Assembly: GCA_036346275.1 (NCBI GenBank)
Contig: JAYEVK010000102.1
Coordinates: 62,001 to 126,000, forward strand
DNA length: 64,000 bases
Source of the DNA: Otatea glauca
Lineage: Eukaryota; Streptophyta; Magnoliopsida; Poales; Poaceae
Reading direction: 5' to 3'
Part shown: piece after piece, positions 11,160 to 22,706 of the stretch
How positions within the stretch are numbered: position 1 is the stretch's first letter
Layout of the letters: every line of letters starts with the position of its first letter
The notes under the pieces: generated by a model
Database searches by the model: none
What the model saw: the letters and a program-made list of their open reading frames with translations, nothing else
Told to the model about the DNA's origin: nothing
Program-made: the position numbers and the translations under genes

Positions 11160-11850
11160 AAAAAGTTAATTTTTGAGACTTTTTAGCAGTTCGGTAGAAA
11201 CACTCTCCGAATTTTAGAAAATTGAGCAAGCATTTTCATGGTATGAAAAATTTATGGGACTATCATGAGATATATAGGATAATACAAAAAATTTATTAAA
11301 ATATGTTAACATTATTTGTTATGTTTTAAAAATAGAAAATAGAATTAGGATAAACGAGGCAGTGACAGTGTTAGAATTTTATAAATTTTATCATGTTTGA
11401 TCATCACCTGAATTTTTTATGGGAGCTTTAAAACTCTCTCATAAACCTTTTTAAAAGTTTCAAAAAAATTTAACTATTTTGACTATTCAACCAAAAATTG
11501 CATATGGTACCTGTACGTGTTGTACAGTTCAAGATCTGTGAAGTACTACATTAACATTTTTGGAATTTTTTATGATTGATCATGATCTCAAAATTTTGTG
11601 AGAATATAATTGATGCTTTCCAGCTATGCACACTTTTTTTTATAATTTTTACATGTTTGAAACTATGCCAAAAAAAGCTACTGTGAAGTAACACTTCCAT
11701 AATTTTTGGGAATTTTTCATGATTTATCATGAACTCAAAATTTTATGACAACATAATTGATGCTTTCCAACTGTGTACAAAATTTCTTATAATTTTTACA
11801 TGCTCAAAACTATGCAAAAAAATTGCAAAAAAATGCCAATCTGGAGATTT
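11160..11850. repeat. AT-rich dispersed repeat (copy 2)
   Basis: At least four degenerate units share ATCATGAACTCAAAATTTTATGA-like wording and AATTGATGCTTTCCA phrases with each other. The wording is also shared with 6690-7040 and 15700-16060. No coding sequence is seen. Confidence 0.6.
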
Positions 11851-11905
11851 GAACTCAAGACCTCTTGTTTGGTAGAGGTGAGCTTCACCGCTGAGCTATG
11901 GGCGC
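11835..11905 (-). tRNA. tRNA-like sequence, probably a pseudogene
   Basis: On the minus strand it begins GCGCCCATAGCTCAGCGGTG and includes an A-box-like TAGCTCAGCGG and a B-box-like GAGTTCAAATC. A 6-bp anticodon-type stem (ACCTCT/AGAGGT) closes an 8-base loop. The acceptor arms do not pair, the D stem has only three pairs, and the loop is one base too long. It is therefore a degenerate tRNA or a tRNA-derived (SINE-like) head, not a functional tRNA. Confidence 0.35.
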
Positions 11906-12289
11906 TTATGTGTATTAGGGTTCACAAATAACTTACTTTATATGTTTAGAGCGCACTGGTTTTAATATCCTCAATCATTGATCTGGCTTCACAAGTTCAC
12001 AGAGCTGCTTCTCTGCCAACTTCACCTTCCCCTGCGACAAGAGCCAGCTTCCCTCTGTGCTCTGGCGAACTCCGGCCAAATCCGGCCGCCGACGACCAAA
12101 TCTCGGCCGTGGAGGGTGAGATTTCGGGTCACAGCACCGAAATCTCTGGGTGGACAGGCGAAATTTCGGGCAACACAAATTTCGGTATGCATTTATTTTT
12201 TGGTTGGATTTTGGTTCATATGCAAAAACATTGGTATGTAGTGAAGTTTACAAGGTGTATATGGTTGTAGGCATTGTAATTAGGAGTTA

Positions 12290-12560
12290 TCTTGAAGCTC
12301 ATGCTCATATATGTTGTGTAGGAAAAAAATCATCAGTGAGTTATGCCAACATGCTCATGCTCATATATCAGTGAAACATGCTTATGCTCATATATGTTTC
12401 ACTCAAACATGCTCATGGTTATATGCCACTCAAACATTAGTGAGTTGAAGAAAATGTAACCCTACATACAAGCACATGCTCATATATCATGCGTAGAAGC
12501 AAACATCAGTGAGTTAAGAAATTTGAAGCCCTCCATACAAGGACATGCTCATGTGTTTCA
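12290..12560. repeat. Cluster of ACATGCTCATG/A short repeats
   Basis: The phrases CATGCTCATATAT, AACATGCTCATG and CATCAGTGAGTTA recur several times over 270 bases, directly upstream of the BED-finger ORF. The stretch ends in a TTCTATTGTAG splice-acceptor-like sequence (to about 12619), so it may be the intron or leader of that gene. Confidence 0.55.
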
Positions 12561-13319
12561 CTCTTAGTACTGAAATTAACTCGTTGTGTTTTGTTGGCAT
12601 ATTTTTTGTTCTATTGTAGGCTCTTGTGAGTCGTGATGGCAGAGTGTCAGGGTACCGTATGGGATCACGGGGAGCGCATCGGCTCAGGGTCGAAATGCAA
12701 CTACTGCACCCATGTTATGAAGGGTGGAGGGGCGACCCGTCTTAAGGAACATTTGGCTGGCCGCGCCGGTGATGTGAAGGCCTGCCCCTACGTGCCGAAA
12801 GTGGTTAGGCAGGCTATGCTCGTGGACCTCCGTGGAAATCAAGCCAAGAAGAAGGATAAGCAGACGATTCGCCTCCGTAAGGTGGAGGCTTGCAGCGAGT
12901 GGGCCACCATGGCCACAGAGGAGGAGCAGCTTAAGATGGCCATCAAGGCCTCCAAAGAAGAGGCCTACCTCAGGAGGCAAGGTTTGATGTAAGGTTCGGG
13001 GTCTGGGAGTGGTGCAAGGACGTACTCGATCCAATCGACTATAAGCAAAATGTTCGGTCGGGCTAAATTGACGAGGGAAAGCCATGCCTCCATAGATGTT
13101 GACCTTGCACGGAGTGGTGCCCCGCAGCAACCTCGTATTGACACTACATTCAAGAAGGGGGCGCGGGAGAAGCTAGGGAGGGGATGGTCAAAGTGGTTAC
13201 ATGCTAATGCAATCCCAGGAAGGAAGGTGGACTGCCCGTATTTCACAGGTATGAAACATCGGTGACACACACAGGGAAGAGAAAGCGTGCTATCGACGTC
13301 GACGATGATGACACCCTAG

Positions 13320-15182
13320 TGATAGCATCTAGGCACCCCTCAATTTTATTTCTGTATTATATTGGTTTTGGTATTGATGACTAAGTTAGTAATACTCAAA
13401 GCTTTGAAGAAAGTAAGCTGGAATCTATGATGGAACAAGTTGGGATAACAAGATTAAGGCTTTCAGTTTATAGTTTATGACTTGGGAGATGTTTCAAGTC
13501 AAATAACCTAGGTTTGTTTTTCTTTTTAATTGTCTAAAAGAGGGACTTTGCACAAGAAAATAGTTTGTTAGGCAAAGGCAAAACTAGATCACTCGGAGCA
13601 AAAGACACTTAGTCTTTACCCTTATGAAATCATAACTCTTAGTACAACGGACCAATCTTTATCTATCTATTTCTTCAGTCCGTTGCATACCTTGAAACTA
13701 TTCTTCGTCAAAACTCCCTTTGAATATTTGATCATCAGAATTAAAATACATTCGCTTTCATATTCACTTTTCCTTGATCAAAACATTCCTTGAAAATCAT
13801 ATTGATAAGCCAAAGGATTGCCTATGTATGACAGACCAAAATATTTAGTCCGGCATACATGCAAAAATTCACTTCTCTGTGTCGGACCAAAATATCTTAG
13901 GTTTCCCATCTTCAGCAGACCAAATATTTGATCCGGCACTCTTTCCATTTTATAAGTCTTTGGCTGGACTAAATCTTTGATGTCCTTTTAATCGAAACCT
14001 AAAATGAATATTCCCTAACTTCAAAAGAAGTTTTACTCAGGAAACGGACCAAGCATTTGTGTTTAAATATTTTCAGTCTGTTGCTAAAATAAAAAGCTTT
14101 GATAAAATTTATCTTTGTTGAAAAAGGTCCTTGGCACAAATCTTCTGAAAAGACCATGTATGACGGACCAAAAATTTGGTCCGAAGTACATGTGTCTCTA
14201 TTCCTGGCAAAACTCTTGCAATGTCCATATATGACGGACCAAAAATTCGGTCCGACATACATAGGTCTCTATGCCTAAACTAATCTTTTAAAATCCATGT
14301 GTAACGGACCAAACAATTTGGTCTGATGCTCATATATGTCTCTCAGTTGTATGCCAGACCATCTTCTATGATCAACCCATGTACTACGGACCAAAATATT
14401 TGGTCCGTCGTGAACTCTCAAATTTGATGCATTATACACATATCGATGTCGCTAAGCAGCGATACTTAGTCCGTTGTACGTGTATATTTCTGTTGTTTCT
14501 GACATCTGACACGTCCAACCGCTACTATAGCAGGTGTAACGGCTACTTTCACTCAAAATGGCTATATAAGCATTTCCTAAGCCATCTACCAAGTAGATAG
14601 ATGAACTCCTTACACTTTGGTATTGAAATATAGCTCTCATTCTCAAAAGAAGTCTGTGCTTCATCTTCACACAAAAATTCTCATACATCTCTAAGTGTGT
14701 TAGCTCCAAGCCAGTGTCTAGTTGTGTGAATTGCAAAGTGAACCAAGAGACAGAACTTGTGCAAAGTTTATTACTCTTGGATCTTGATAATCCTAGACAG
14801 CTTGGAGGAAGTAAACAGTGTGACCTATCCAAAGGTGTTTGTGGAAGGCATCTGTATTTGTGAGAGGTTTGGAACTCACCTCACTGGAGTAGTGAAAGAG
14901 TTACCTGAGTGATCGCCAGAGCTACTGCGACTAGCTTTGGAGGAGCAGAACTTCGAAAGAAGTGCTTCAACGTGGATTAGGAGTGCGGCTCCGAACCACG
15001 GGATAAATCTTTGTCTCTCCTGTGTCATTTCGTTTATTGCTTTCGCTGTTACTTTTAGTTGTTTGAATTCTGTATCATTCTTGCAATAAGTTGCTCTCTG
15101 TTAAATTTAATTAGTTATTTAAAATAATTAGAAATTGTTAAAATTGCCTATTCACCCCTCTCTAGGCCATCTCGATCCTTCA
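13320..15182 (+). repeat. Solo LTR, SIRE-like copia, TSD CCTAG
   Basis: The LTR is 1863 bp, starting TGATAGCATCTAGGC and ending CTCGATCCTTCA. It is flanked by perfect 5-bp duplications CCTAG (13315-13319 and 15183-15187). No primer site or polypurine tract is attached, so this is a solo LTR left by LTR-LTR recombination. U3 holds an array of CGGACCAAA...TTTGGTCCG palindromes (about 13645-14475) directly upstream of a TATA box. It interrupts the BED-finger ORF. Confidence 0.92.
14563..14569 (+). promoter_or_regulatory. Solo LTR TATA box
   Basis: TATATAA lies about 90 bases after the last palindrome of the U3 array. It is the expected core promoter of the LTR. Confidence 0.6.
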
Positions 15183-15699
15183 CCTAGCAGGAGCTTTAGG
15201 CGGGTTGCAGGAGTTATCGGGCAGCCAGAGTGCAAAGGAAAAAGGAAAAGCCCGAAGTGATGATGAGCCTATTATCGGCAGCGACGACGACACGGCAACA
15301 CCTTCTGATAATGTGCAGTACCTCAATAGTAGCTCAGCGACAGCGATAGACTCTCCGGCGATGACGGGACGGAAGCTGACCGGTACTCCCTCCAGCCCCG
15401 TCCACAGCCACAATCACACGAGAGGAGGTATCACGAGGTCATTGTTGATAACACAGAGGTGGAGTTTGCACCACAAGTGTTCTACTACTCGTAGGTACAT
15501 GATGCAAATATACATTCATTTAATTGTCATGTGCAAATATATGCAGAATTGTTATATGTATCGATTTTATTTTATGCTTATTAATTGTCATGCCAATATA
15601 CATTAATTGTTTTGAATTGTGACTCTCAATCTTCGAATTTCAGTCAAAATGCTGCCGAAATTTCTACCTTCACGCATTGCTAATCATCTAAATAATTTA

Positions 15700-16060
15700 C
15701 GACAAGGTTAATGATGCATCACGACCATCTAATAAATTTTTTGAAATTTTCTAACGTACTTTAAACCATTTTTCGCCCGGACATCACCGATACCGGAATT
15801 TTCAAAAATTCCTCGAGCTTCAGCAACAACTAAAAATTTTATGGAAATATTATTCACATGTCAGAATCATGCTAACAAAATTTCAAAATTTTCTAACATG
15901 CTTTGTACCATTTTTCATTCAATTCAAAACTGTCTGTCAGCGTTTTATTAGGACAGTCCCAATGTTTGAATTTTTAAACATTCCATAGGCTTCATAAAAA
16001 TATGAAATTTTTATGAAAACATTAACAATATGTCGGAACTCTCCACAAAAAATCTGAAAA
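15700..16060. repeat. AT-rich dispersed repeat (copy 3)
   Basis: It shares TTGAAATTTTCTAAC, TTTTATTAGGACAGT and TTTGAATTTTTAAACATTC with the repeats near 6.7-7.0 kb and 11.2-11.8 kb. Confidence 0.55.
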
Positions 16061-16299
16061 AATTTTGCCATCGTTTCGACCACTTTCCAGCCTGTTCAAA
16101 ATGGCCGAAATCTTTTCGCCCAATTCCGCTGAATTTCGGTACTTACCGGTAGCAAGCAAGCCGAATTCAAATTTTGAATTTGACATTCCGGACGAAATTA
16201 ATCCGAAATTACCGAATTTTGCCGAAATCTCGGTATCCGACCAACGACGGTGTTTTATCCGAAAACGAAATGTGAAACCTTGTGCCAAACGCTACCGTT

Positions 16300-16621
16300 C
16301 ATTTCGTACATTTGAAAGAAACGATGCACCCATCCATACGGGTGGTCCACCACCGTCATCAACGGAAGAAAAGGACCAAAGAAAGAGAGAGAAGAGCAGT
16401 CCGCCGTGCACCTATTCCATGCGGTCTTCTCCCCGCGTGTTTGTTGGAACTAGAACATATCCACCGTCCACTAGTCCCACGATCCGCGTCGCCCGCATCC
16501 AACGAACGAACCCCGCTGCTCCTTGTTTGGATTGGATCATCCGGCGACGGCGTCTAGAAGGAAATCGAGATTGAATTGGGTGTGCCTGCCTTCTACTCTT
16601 CCTCCATCTAATCTGCCTACA
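16300..16621 (+). promoter_or_regulatory. 5' flank/leader of DUF1618 copy 1
   Basis: The segment 16526-16621 (CTTGTTTGGATTGGATC through TCTAATCTGCCTAC) is nearly identical to 22707-22812, the leader of DUF1618 copy 2. In copy 2 the leader runs straight into the coding start. Here it is followed by 2.2 kb of unrelated sequence before the leader resumes at about 18842. The GA-rich stretch 16300-16525 is probably upstream promoter sequence; no core element is assigned. Confidence 0.55.
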
Positions 16622-18026
16622 ATACATAGTATAGTGCCTGTGCTAACGTTATGACGGTAGTACACCCGCTTATCAATTAAATAAGAAGATAAGTATGGAT
16701 ACAACACTTAATAATAAAAGAGAAATTTAGAATTTTAAATGAATTTAAAAAGAAAAACGGAACTAAATAGAGGTCGAATGGTAGCGGGCTCCCAAAAGAT
16801 TTTAAATCAAGAAAGAAAAAGAAAAAGAATTTTACGATTTTAGATTTTTTTGCGGCTTCCACAGAGAGCACAACAGCGTGCTCTCTTGGCTTAACCGCGC
16901 AAGGAGGAGGAAGTGGGTGGTGGCGGCCGCATGATGATGGTCGGCAGTGCGTGCGAGATCGCCGACCGACACTGAGGGAGGAGTCACGGTTGCGGTGAAT
17001 TCCACCGGGAAATATGACGGTGATGGCTTGGGTTACCTCCAAAATCCAGCGATCTTTACAAGAGGGAGCACTTGGGGATTTACGCAATGCGATGTGGTGG
17101 AGGAGAGCTCGCTGGCTTTTATAGCCCTGAAACAAGCATATTTATGGAATCCATAATTTAGTATCAAATCATATTGGGAGAAAATTTTGACAATAGAGCA
17201 CGAAATTTAGGGAATTAACATCATAGATGGAAAGAAGAGATTTGGTGCGGGATTGATGAAGCTTTGGAGCTTCTTTCTTGCTTTAATAGAGGGAAGGAAG
17301 AGAAGAAACTTCTGCAGTGCAATTATGATTAGAAGAAGCTACAGGTGGGTTGCCTTCATTTTTTTAAAATATAGAAGGATTTTTGAAAAGATAGCACATT
17401 ATGTTAAAAAATTCTAGAAAAATTCTCAAAAAACTTTCGATTATTTTGTACTTAATAAATTTTTTTTTAAAAAAAATTAAATTATAAATTCTGAGAGCAC
17501 GGCGCCGTGGTCAGGTCGCCGATCTTCTCGCCGCGTCGGCAAAGCCACCGATGGCGGCCAGTGGAGCCATTGCGGACTGCGTTCTCCGTGGCCGCCCGCC
17601 GGCGCGCGTGTAATCTCCGGCCATGCTGCCCATCTCCGATTTCCTTTTCCCGGCACATAATGTATGGTCCTTTCCTTTTCCAAGGCGTTTGTTTCCTTTT
17701 CCATGTTGATCTTTGGAGGTGAGGAAGGTGCATTTGTGGGCCACGAGGATGATTTCGGAAAAATATGGAAAAATAAAGCGTGCTCGTCGAGTCACGGATC
17801 CGCAAGGAAAAATGATAAAAATTAAACAATGCTCGTCGACATTGGTTTAGTGAGAAAAAATTGAAAAAATTAAGCAACACTCACTGAACAGTTGGTTCCT
17901 TAGATAAAAATGAAAACAAAAATTGGCGCTCTCGTGCTATTTGAAATTAAACTCTATGGGGTTAGATCAGTAAAAAGTCTCGAGAAGAGTTATATTCGAG
18001 AAAAAATACGATCACAATGCCAAGAC

Positions 18027-18215
18027 AATAAAAATTCAAGTCTTGTTTCCTTGCATGCGGATCCTCCTTGATTATTTCCTTGTTTGATTCGCCCTCTTTC
18101 CAAATATGTAGTACGTACAATTTTAACCAATAAAAAATTCAAGTCTGGTTTCCTTGCATGCGGATCCTCCTTATTTATTTCCTTGTTTGATTCGCTCTTC
18201 TTCCAAATATATAGG
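18027..18215. repeat. Tandem duplication, ~100 bp x2
   Basis: 18027-18112 and 18128-18215 share AATTCAAGTCT, TTTCCTTGCATGCGGATCC and TATTTCCTTGTTTGATTCG, about 101 bases apart. Confidence 0.8.
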
Positions 18216-18254
18216 TGGGGAGAGTGCATTGCAGGCCACAGGATGATTAGACAC

Positions 18255-18820
18255 ACTAAATAATGGCCATCGGATGTGGGTGAGTAAAGCTGAGGAAAGA
18301 TTCGAGATGTTCATTTTGATGAATGCAAGTTTTGGGGGACATTTTGTTGGGTGCACGAACGTTAGGCCATTTCTAGTGAGATGCATTATTTAGGGTGGAC
18401 GTAGCAAAAATTGCTTACGTGCATTATAAAGGGGTATAGATTATGGCGGCAGTACGTGAGCGCCTTGTATAGGATGTGGTGCACATGCATGAATGGAAGA
18501 AAATTAAGTGCGCGATTCATGGTACTGACTGGTATGGTAAATATTGAATCGAAATCAAATGGGTTTAGATTTGCAACATAAATTACATATATATAGTTCA
18601 ATTAAAATATATATGTGTGGGCTCTCCTGTTGTGGGCCACATGAATGAATGAGTTAGACACATTAAACAACGGCCATCAGATGTGGGTGAGTAAGATTGA
18701 GGAAAATCTGAGACGTTCATTTTGATGAATGCAAGTTTCTGAGAACATTTTGTTGGGGACACGAACATTGACCATCTATGAGGTGTATTATTTAGGGTGG
18801 ACATAGAAAAAATTGCTTAG
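18255..18820. repeat. Direct duplication, ~170 bp x2
   Basis: 18255-18425 and 18645-18820 share GATGTGGGTGAGTAA, TTCATTTTGATGAATGCAAG and ATTATTTAGGGTGGAC. The second copy ends about 90 bases before the DUF1618 start. A TATA-like GAGTATAAACAC (about 18824) follows it. Confidence 0.75.
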
Positions 18821-18910
18821 ATAGGAGTATAAACACGATACGATACAGCAGAGAATCGATCCCCACCTCCTCGTCCACCATCTAATCTGCCTTCTACTCT
18901 TCCTCCATCT

Positions 18911-19659
18911 ATGGCTCGGTCTTTGCCATCCTGGATCGTGCTGGACCGCTTCGTGTTCCTCAACGATGACCTCGTAGATGTTGACGAGTCGGAGTGGGCG
19001 ATCTTGGAGTGCGCGAGAAGGAAGTCCTACGGGTGCGGGGTCGAGGGCGACGCGTTGGTGGAGGGCCTGACGCTCCTCGCGCGCGTCGCCGATCCCCCGG
19101 ACCTCTCCGCCCTGTCCATCCGCGTCAACGACTTCGTGCTTCGAGCGAGAGGGCGAAGGATGTGCGCCAACGTGCTCACCGCGGACAAGAACCTCGTCAT
19201 CCTCGAACTGTGCTTCATCGATCCCCCTTGTGACGGCTTCGGCCTCCCCATCTCCAATTACTACCTCATCTACGACGCCACCGACGCGTCGCTCACCATG
19301 ATCCCCGAGGTATCTATTTCCAATCCGAACCTTGAGTCGTTGGGGCTTCCCCTTACGCCGCGGCCTCTCCCCGTGCACCGTGCCGATGGAAGCTACGCCC
19401 TGGTCATCGTGGCGACACACATGGTGTTCGACGGAACGGAGTACTGCGTCCGGAATGTTCTCTGCCTGTGGCCCCCGTCGCCGGCCTCCTCGTCGTCGTC
19501 CAGGGCCACGCGGTGGCAGCTCAAGGAGCCCATCTTCCCTGAATCTTTACCCCTTATGGGCGCCGACGAGGTGTTTTCGTTCCAAGGGATGGCCCTCTGG
19601 GCAGACCTCTCCCGAGGCGTCCTGTTCTGCAAGCACAGCGACCTGCTCCTTGTTTGGAT
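18911..19659 (+). pseudogene. DUF1618 protein, copy 1, 3' truncated
   Basis: A clean open frame starts at ATG 18911 (MARSLPSWIVLDRFVFLND) and stays open for about 245 codons. It resembles the grass-expanded DUF1618 family: a VILERFVF-like start, a middle IYDATD segment, and FQGMALWADLSRGVLFC followed by KHSDLL, the usual lead into the DUF1618 domain. Family members are normally about 350-450 residues, so the C-terminal half is missing. After CTGCTC the sequence switches to leader-type DNA (CTTGTTTGGAT) and then to a hAT transposon at 19660. Function is unknown in this family; no catalytic motif is visible. Copy 2 at 22865 preserves the lost 3' part. Confidence 0.8.
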
Positions 19660-22600
19660 TAGAGATGGTTAAACGGGCCAATCTGAGACACGATATTATT
19701 GGTTCGGTCCGAGTACGGCACGATTCAGTCGTAAACAGGTTATGCTGACACGGCCCACGAATTTGTATCGTGCTTAGGTCGGCACCCCGACACGGCGGCC
19801 CGGCACGGCCCGTGAGCGGCCCGGCACGTTTAAGTGAGGCACAGCTTGTTTAGCCCGTTTAGTTTGAAAAATTGCCGTTTTATAGTTGTTGGAGGATTAA
19901 AAAATTCAAAAAATCCTGAATTTTTTCCTATAAATAGGTGGCTGTCCCCCCCTCATTTTCACACCAGCAATCTTGCATTCTCTTATATTCATTCTCTTGT
20001 GCAAATTCTTTTGCTCTTTTTGGTAATTTGGTAAAATTCAAAATAGTTTTTCCAAAAATTCAAAAATCCGAAATTAAGCTTCTGATTCTATTAAGAAATC
20101 AAGGTAATAATTGTGATTTATTTTTTATTTTGTTAGTATTTTAAATCATATTTTAGTACTAATAGCGTAATTATTTCTTGCAGTTTGCTTTATGGAGCAC
20201 GGGGATTTTCCGTCTTTCGAGCTTCGATTTGAGATTTCACCGAGGAGCTACTTGTCGCATCCTATGAAGTGCAAGAAGCTACCGAGCTACGTCATTCTCA
20301 TGCTCTACAAGTGCTACTACGTCGGCAAGCCTTTGGCGAAAAGATCAAGGCGCGATTACATCGGGAGTATAGGAAGATTTGAGCGATTTTTGAGACATAG
20401 GCGGCGTCGAGTAGGTATGCTATTTGTAAATACTGTAAGATCAAATTAACTGCGAAATCTTTAGGTGGAACGAGGCGCTTGAAGTGGCATGCTGAGTGCT
20501 ATAGAAAAAAAGCGGAGATGGCTTTCAGACAGACGCAGCTGCAGTACAACTCGGACAGTATGGTACATAACTAGGAGTACAATTCTGAGGTAGCTCGTGA
20601 ATCTCTTTGTCGTTTAATCGCTTTTTAAGATCTTCTTTTAAACTTTGGTGAGTCAGCTGCGTTTGAAAAGTATATTAGGACCGCTCATAATTCTAGATTT
20701 TACGTAGTTTCTAGCGGACAACAAGTAGAGATTTGATTAAATATTATAATAATTGTCACAATAATCTAAGCGAAAAATTTAGTACCAGTATTTTTTCTCT
20801 GTCTTTGATATCTGATATATGGAGTGATAGAGCTAAAGAGGATTATCTTAGTGTAGTTGCTCATTATGTAAACAATGAATGACAACTAGAAAAGAGAATT
20901 ATAGGATTCAAATTAATTGATGTAGCACACCTTTGGTGAAAATATTGCTCATTGTATTATAAAAGTTGTGGAAGATTTTGGCCTTAGTGATAAGATTTTG
21001 CAATAACATTAGATAATGCTACGCAAATACTTCTACCATGAACATTCTTGCTCCGCTTTTCAATTCAGTATATTGAATCTTTCTTATTACATCGTTGTGC
21101 TTGCCATATTATTAATCATATAGTTAAATGTGGTTTGAAGAGGTTAAATCAGTATATTGAACCTTTTCGCACTGCAATATATTTCTTAAATAATTCTAAT
21201 CAACGAGTAGCAGAATATAAGACTTATTGTATTGTAATGAATGTGCACCTGCGTAAGTTTGGTTTGGATATGCCTGTTAGATGGAACTCTACTTACTTGA
21301 TGCTTAAGTCTCGTACCATATGAGAGCACATTTTACTTTTTATTAACACACACTATCGTAGAGCAGGATGGTCAACCTCTACTAATGAGCAACATTGGTA
21401 TGTTGCTAAATACTTGCCGTTATTTTTAGAACTTTTTTATGATTCCACTGTTGCTTTATCTAGAGTTTATTACTCAACCTCTCCTTTAATTGTGCATCAT
21501 ATTTTAGAAATTTCTACCCACTTAAGGACCCATGAAAATAATAATATCTTGCGTGAATCTGTTTATGTTATGAAAACTAAATTTTTGAAATATTGGCGAG
21601 AAATTCATATGTTATATGCATTTGCATTTATTTTGGATCCTAAAGCTAAAGTTCAAGGATTCTCTAACGTTCTCTCACTTCTAAGTGATATTGTATGTAC
21701 TGATTATTCTAGTTATTTTTCAAATGTTCGTGCTAACTTATTTGAAGTTTATGCTAACTATGATCATAAGTTTACTGGAGTTCGCATGCAGCGACCTCCA
21801 CTAGTACCCATAACAGGTAAGAAGAAAACTACGTGGAAAAGATATGGGGTGCAGGTGGCTCTTCCTCTAGGAGTTCATCTACAACAACGACAAGTGTGGA
21901 TACAACAAGTGATGGGGAGCTAGTCGCTGTCTCAATGATGACATCATCAACTACCAAGAGTAGCAAGAGGAGGACTTCAACATTTTGCGGTGGTGGCACG
22001 AGTACAAGATAACATATCAGGTGCTTTCTATATTACTATGGTGTGTGTTAACGATCCTGTCTCCACGGTTTCTTTAGAGTCCGCTTTTATTATATTCGGA
22101 AGAATAATCGAAGCGAGAGAAGAGCAAATCGATAAGTGAGATGGTGGAAATACTTCTCACTTTGTGAAAGATTGGGAACAAGGTGATCAACGAGCTCAAC
22201 ATACTATAGAAAAATGAGCTCATGAGGCGTTCGAAAATTTTATCTAGATAATCGGGAGAAATAATTTTAATCTTCACTTTTTCTGTATCACTAAGATATA
22301 GGTTGTACTCTTTTTCTTTGTCAAGGTTTTCTCGTGATGAGTTTTACTTGACAAAGTTTTTAACGTGTGATCAAACATTAATAAAGCTCATAATTTAATT
22401 TCAATTATTTGTTTTATTTTAGAATTTATCTCATATTTTAGCTTTTTCTTAATTTGTATATATTTTTTAAATTCTACATACTTCAAGTTTTTAATTATTC
22501 TAAAATTTTCCTATTTTTGATTTTTTTATTTTTGTATTTCTTCGTATTTTTCTATTTTTTTAAAATTTTTTACGCTAACAGACTATCGGGACCATGAAGC

Positions 22601-22706
22601 AAATGCAACACAAAGACGACCCGTTTAGTAGTCGAACCGAAACTGACCGTGCCACCTATTTAATGGGCCGGGCTATACTATACCGCCCGTTTGGCCCTCT
22701 CTAAGT
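19660..22706 (+). mobile_element. hAT transposon, ~3.05 kb
   Basis: The left end is TAGAGATGGTTAAACGGGCC. The right end, reverse complemented from 22703, is TAGAGAGGGCCAAACGGGC, a good terminal inverted repeat for a plant hAT element. Subterminal regions are rich in CCCGGCACGGCCCG words. The flanks GTTTGGAT (19652-19659) and CTTTGGAT (22707-22714) form a 7/8 match to the 8-bp hAT target duplication if the last three bases (AGT) are counted inside. A sequence like the pre-insertion site, CTTGTTTGGATTGGATC, exists at 16526-16542. Confidence 0.85.
20192..22263 (+). pseudogene. hAT (Ac/RICESLEEPER-like) transposase, broken
   Basis: The transposase of the enclosing hAT element starts at ATG 20192. 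It carries a BED-type zinc finger (CKYCKIKLTAKSLGG then LKWHAEC) near 20415-20495. Later come the hAT core phrases DIWSDRAKEDYLSVVAHYV (about 20815-20880), HRCACHIINHIVKCGLKRL (about 21090-21150) and RWNSTYLMLKS (about 21278-21310). The C-terminal dimerisation domain has DPVSTVSLESAFIIFGR near 22047-22100 and KDWEQGDQRAQHTIEK. Stops and frame changes separate these blocks (for example after 20570, near 20880, 21323 and 21923), so no intact protein is encoded. Domain order and total size fit a once-autonomous element. Confidence 0.85.

Larger units (their letters stand above)
12636..15494 (+). pseudogene. BED zinc-finger hAT-like transposase remnant
   Basis: The frame opens at ATG 12636. It encodes a BED-type zinc finger (CNYCTHVMKGGGATRLKEHL, then CPYVP), as found at the N-terminus of plant hAT transposases. 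One in-frame TAA at 12990 interrupts it, and the same frame continues with GSGSGSGARTYS through RIDTTFKKG to 13265. A solo LTR (13320-15182) then intervenes. The distal exon resumes after it: an acidic/Ser-rich stretch, and in the original frame a tail ending APQVFYYS at the TAG at 15494. The RNase H-like catalytic core and hATC domain are absent between the two parts, so an internal deletion occurred or this was a short non-catalytic ORF. The leader has a plausible splice acceptor 16 bases upstream. Confidence 0.6.
10932..16270 (+). mobile_element. Decayed BED/hAT-like element, probable extent
   Basis: Both ends of this stretch are dense in CGGTGAAATTT / GAAATTTCGG words: about 10932-11110 and 12055-12185 on the left, about 16075-16250 on the right. 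CAAAATTCGG occurs near both outer edges in opposite orientation. Between them lies a BED-finger transposase-like ORF with its end cut off by a solo LTR. Clean terminal inverted repeats and a target duplication were not found. The boundaries, and even the unity of the region, are inference. Confidence 0.4.
16622..18840. other. 2.2 kb sequence splitting the DUF1618 copy 1 leader
   Basis: It is inferred as an insertion by comparison with copy 2, whose leader goes directly from CTGCCTAC to ATACAGCAGAGAATCG. It contains AT-rich tracts, a GC-rich patch (17505-17640) with overlapping open frames and no domains, and two sets of local duplications (18027-18215 and 18255-18820). No terminal inverted repeats or clean target duplication were found, so its nature is unknown. 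Confidence 0.45.

Noticed and set aside
11835..11905. Functional tRNA gene
   Set aside because: The acceptor stem does not pair, the D stem is too short and the anticodon loop has eight bases. Kept only as tRNA-like.
13320..15182. Complete copia element rather than a solo LTR
   Set aside because: The perfect CCTAG duplication lies directly at both ends of a single LTR, with no internal domain.
16857..16885. GAGAGCAC...GTGCTCTC inverted words as transposon ends
   Set aside because: The arms are only about eight bases with a short loop, have no flanking duplication and no second copy at a matching distance.
18788..19420. 210-codon minus-strand open frame opposite DUF1618 copy 1, and the similar one opposite copy 2
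   Set aside because: They are antisense shadows of the DUF1618 coding sequence. The plus strand has the family signature.
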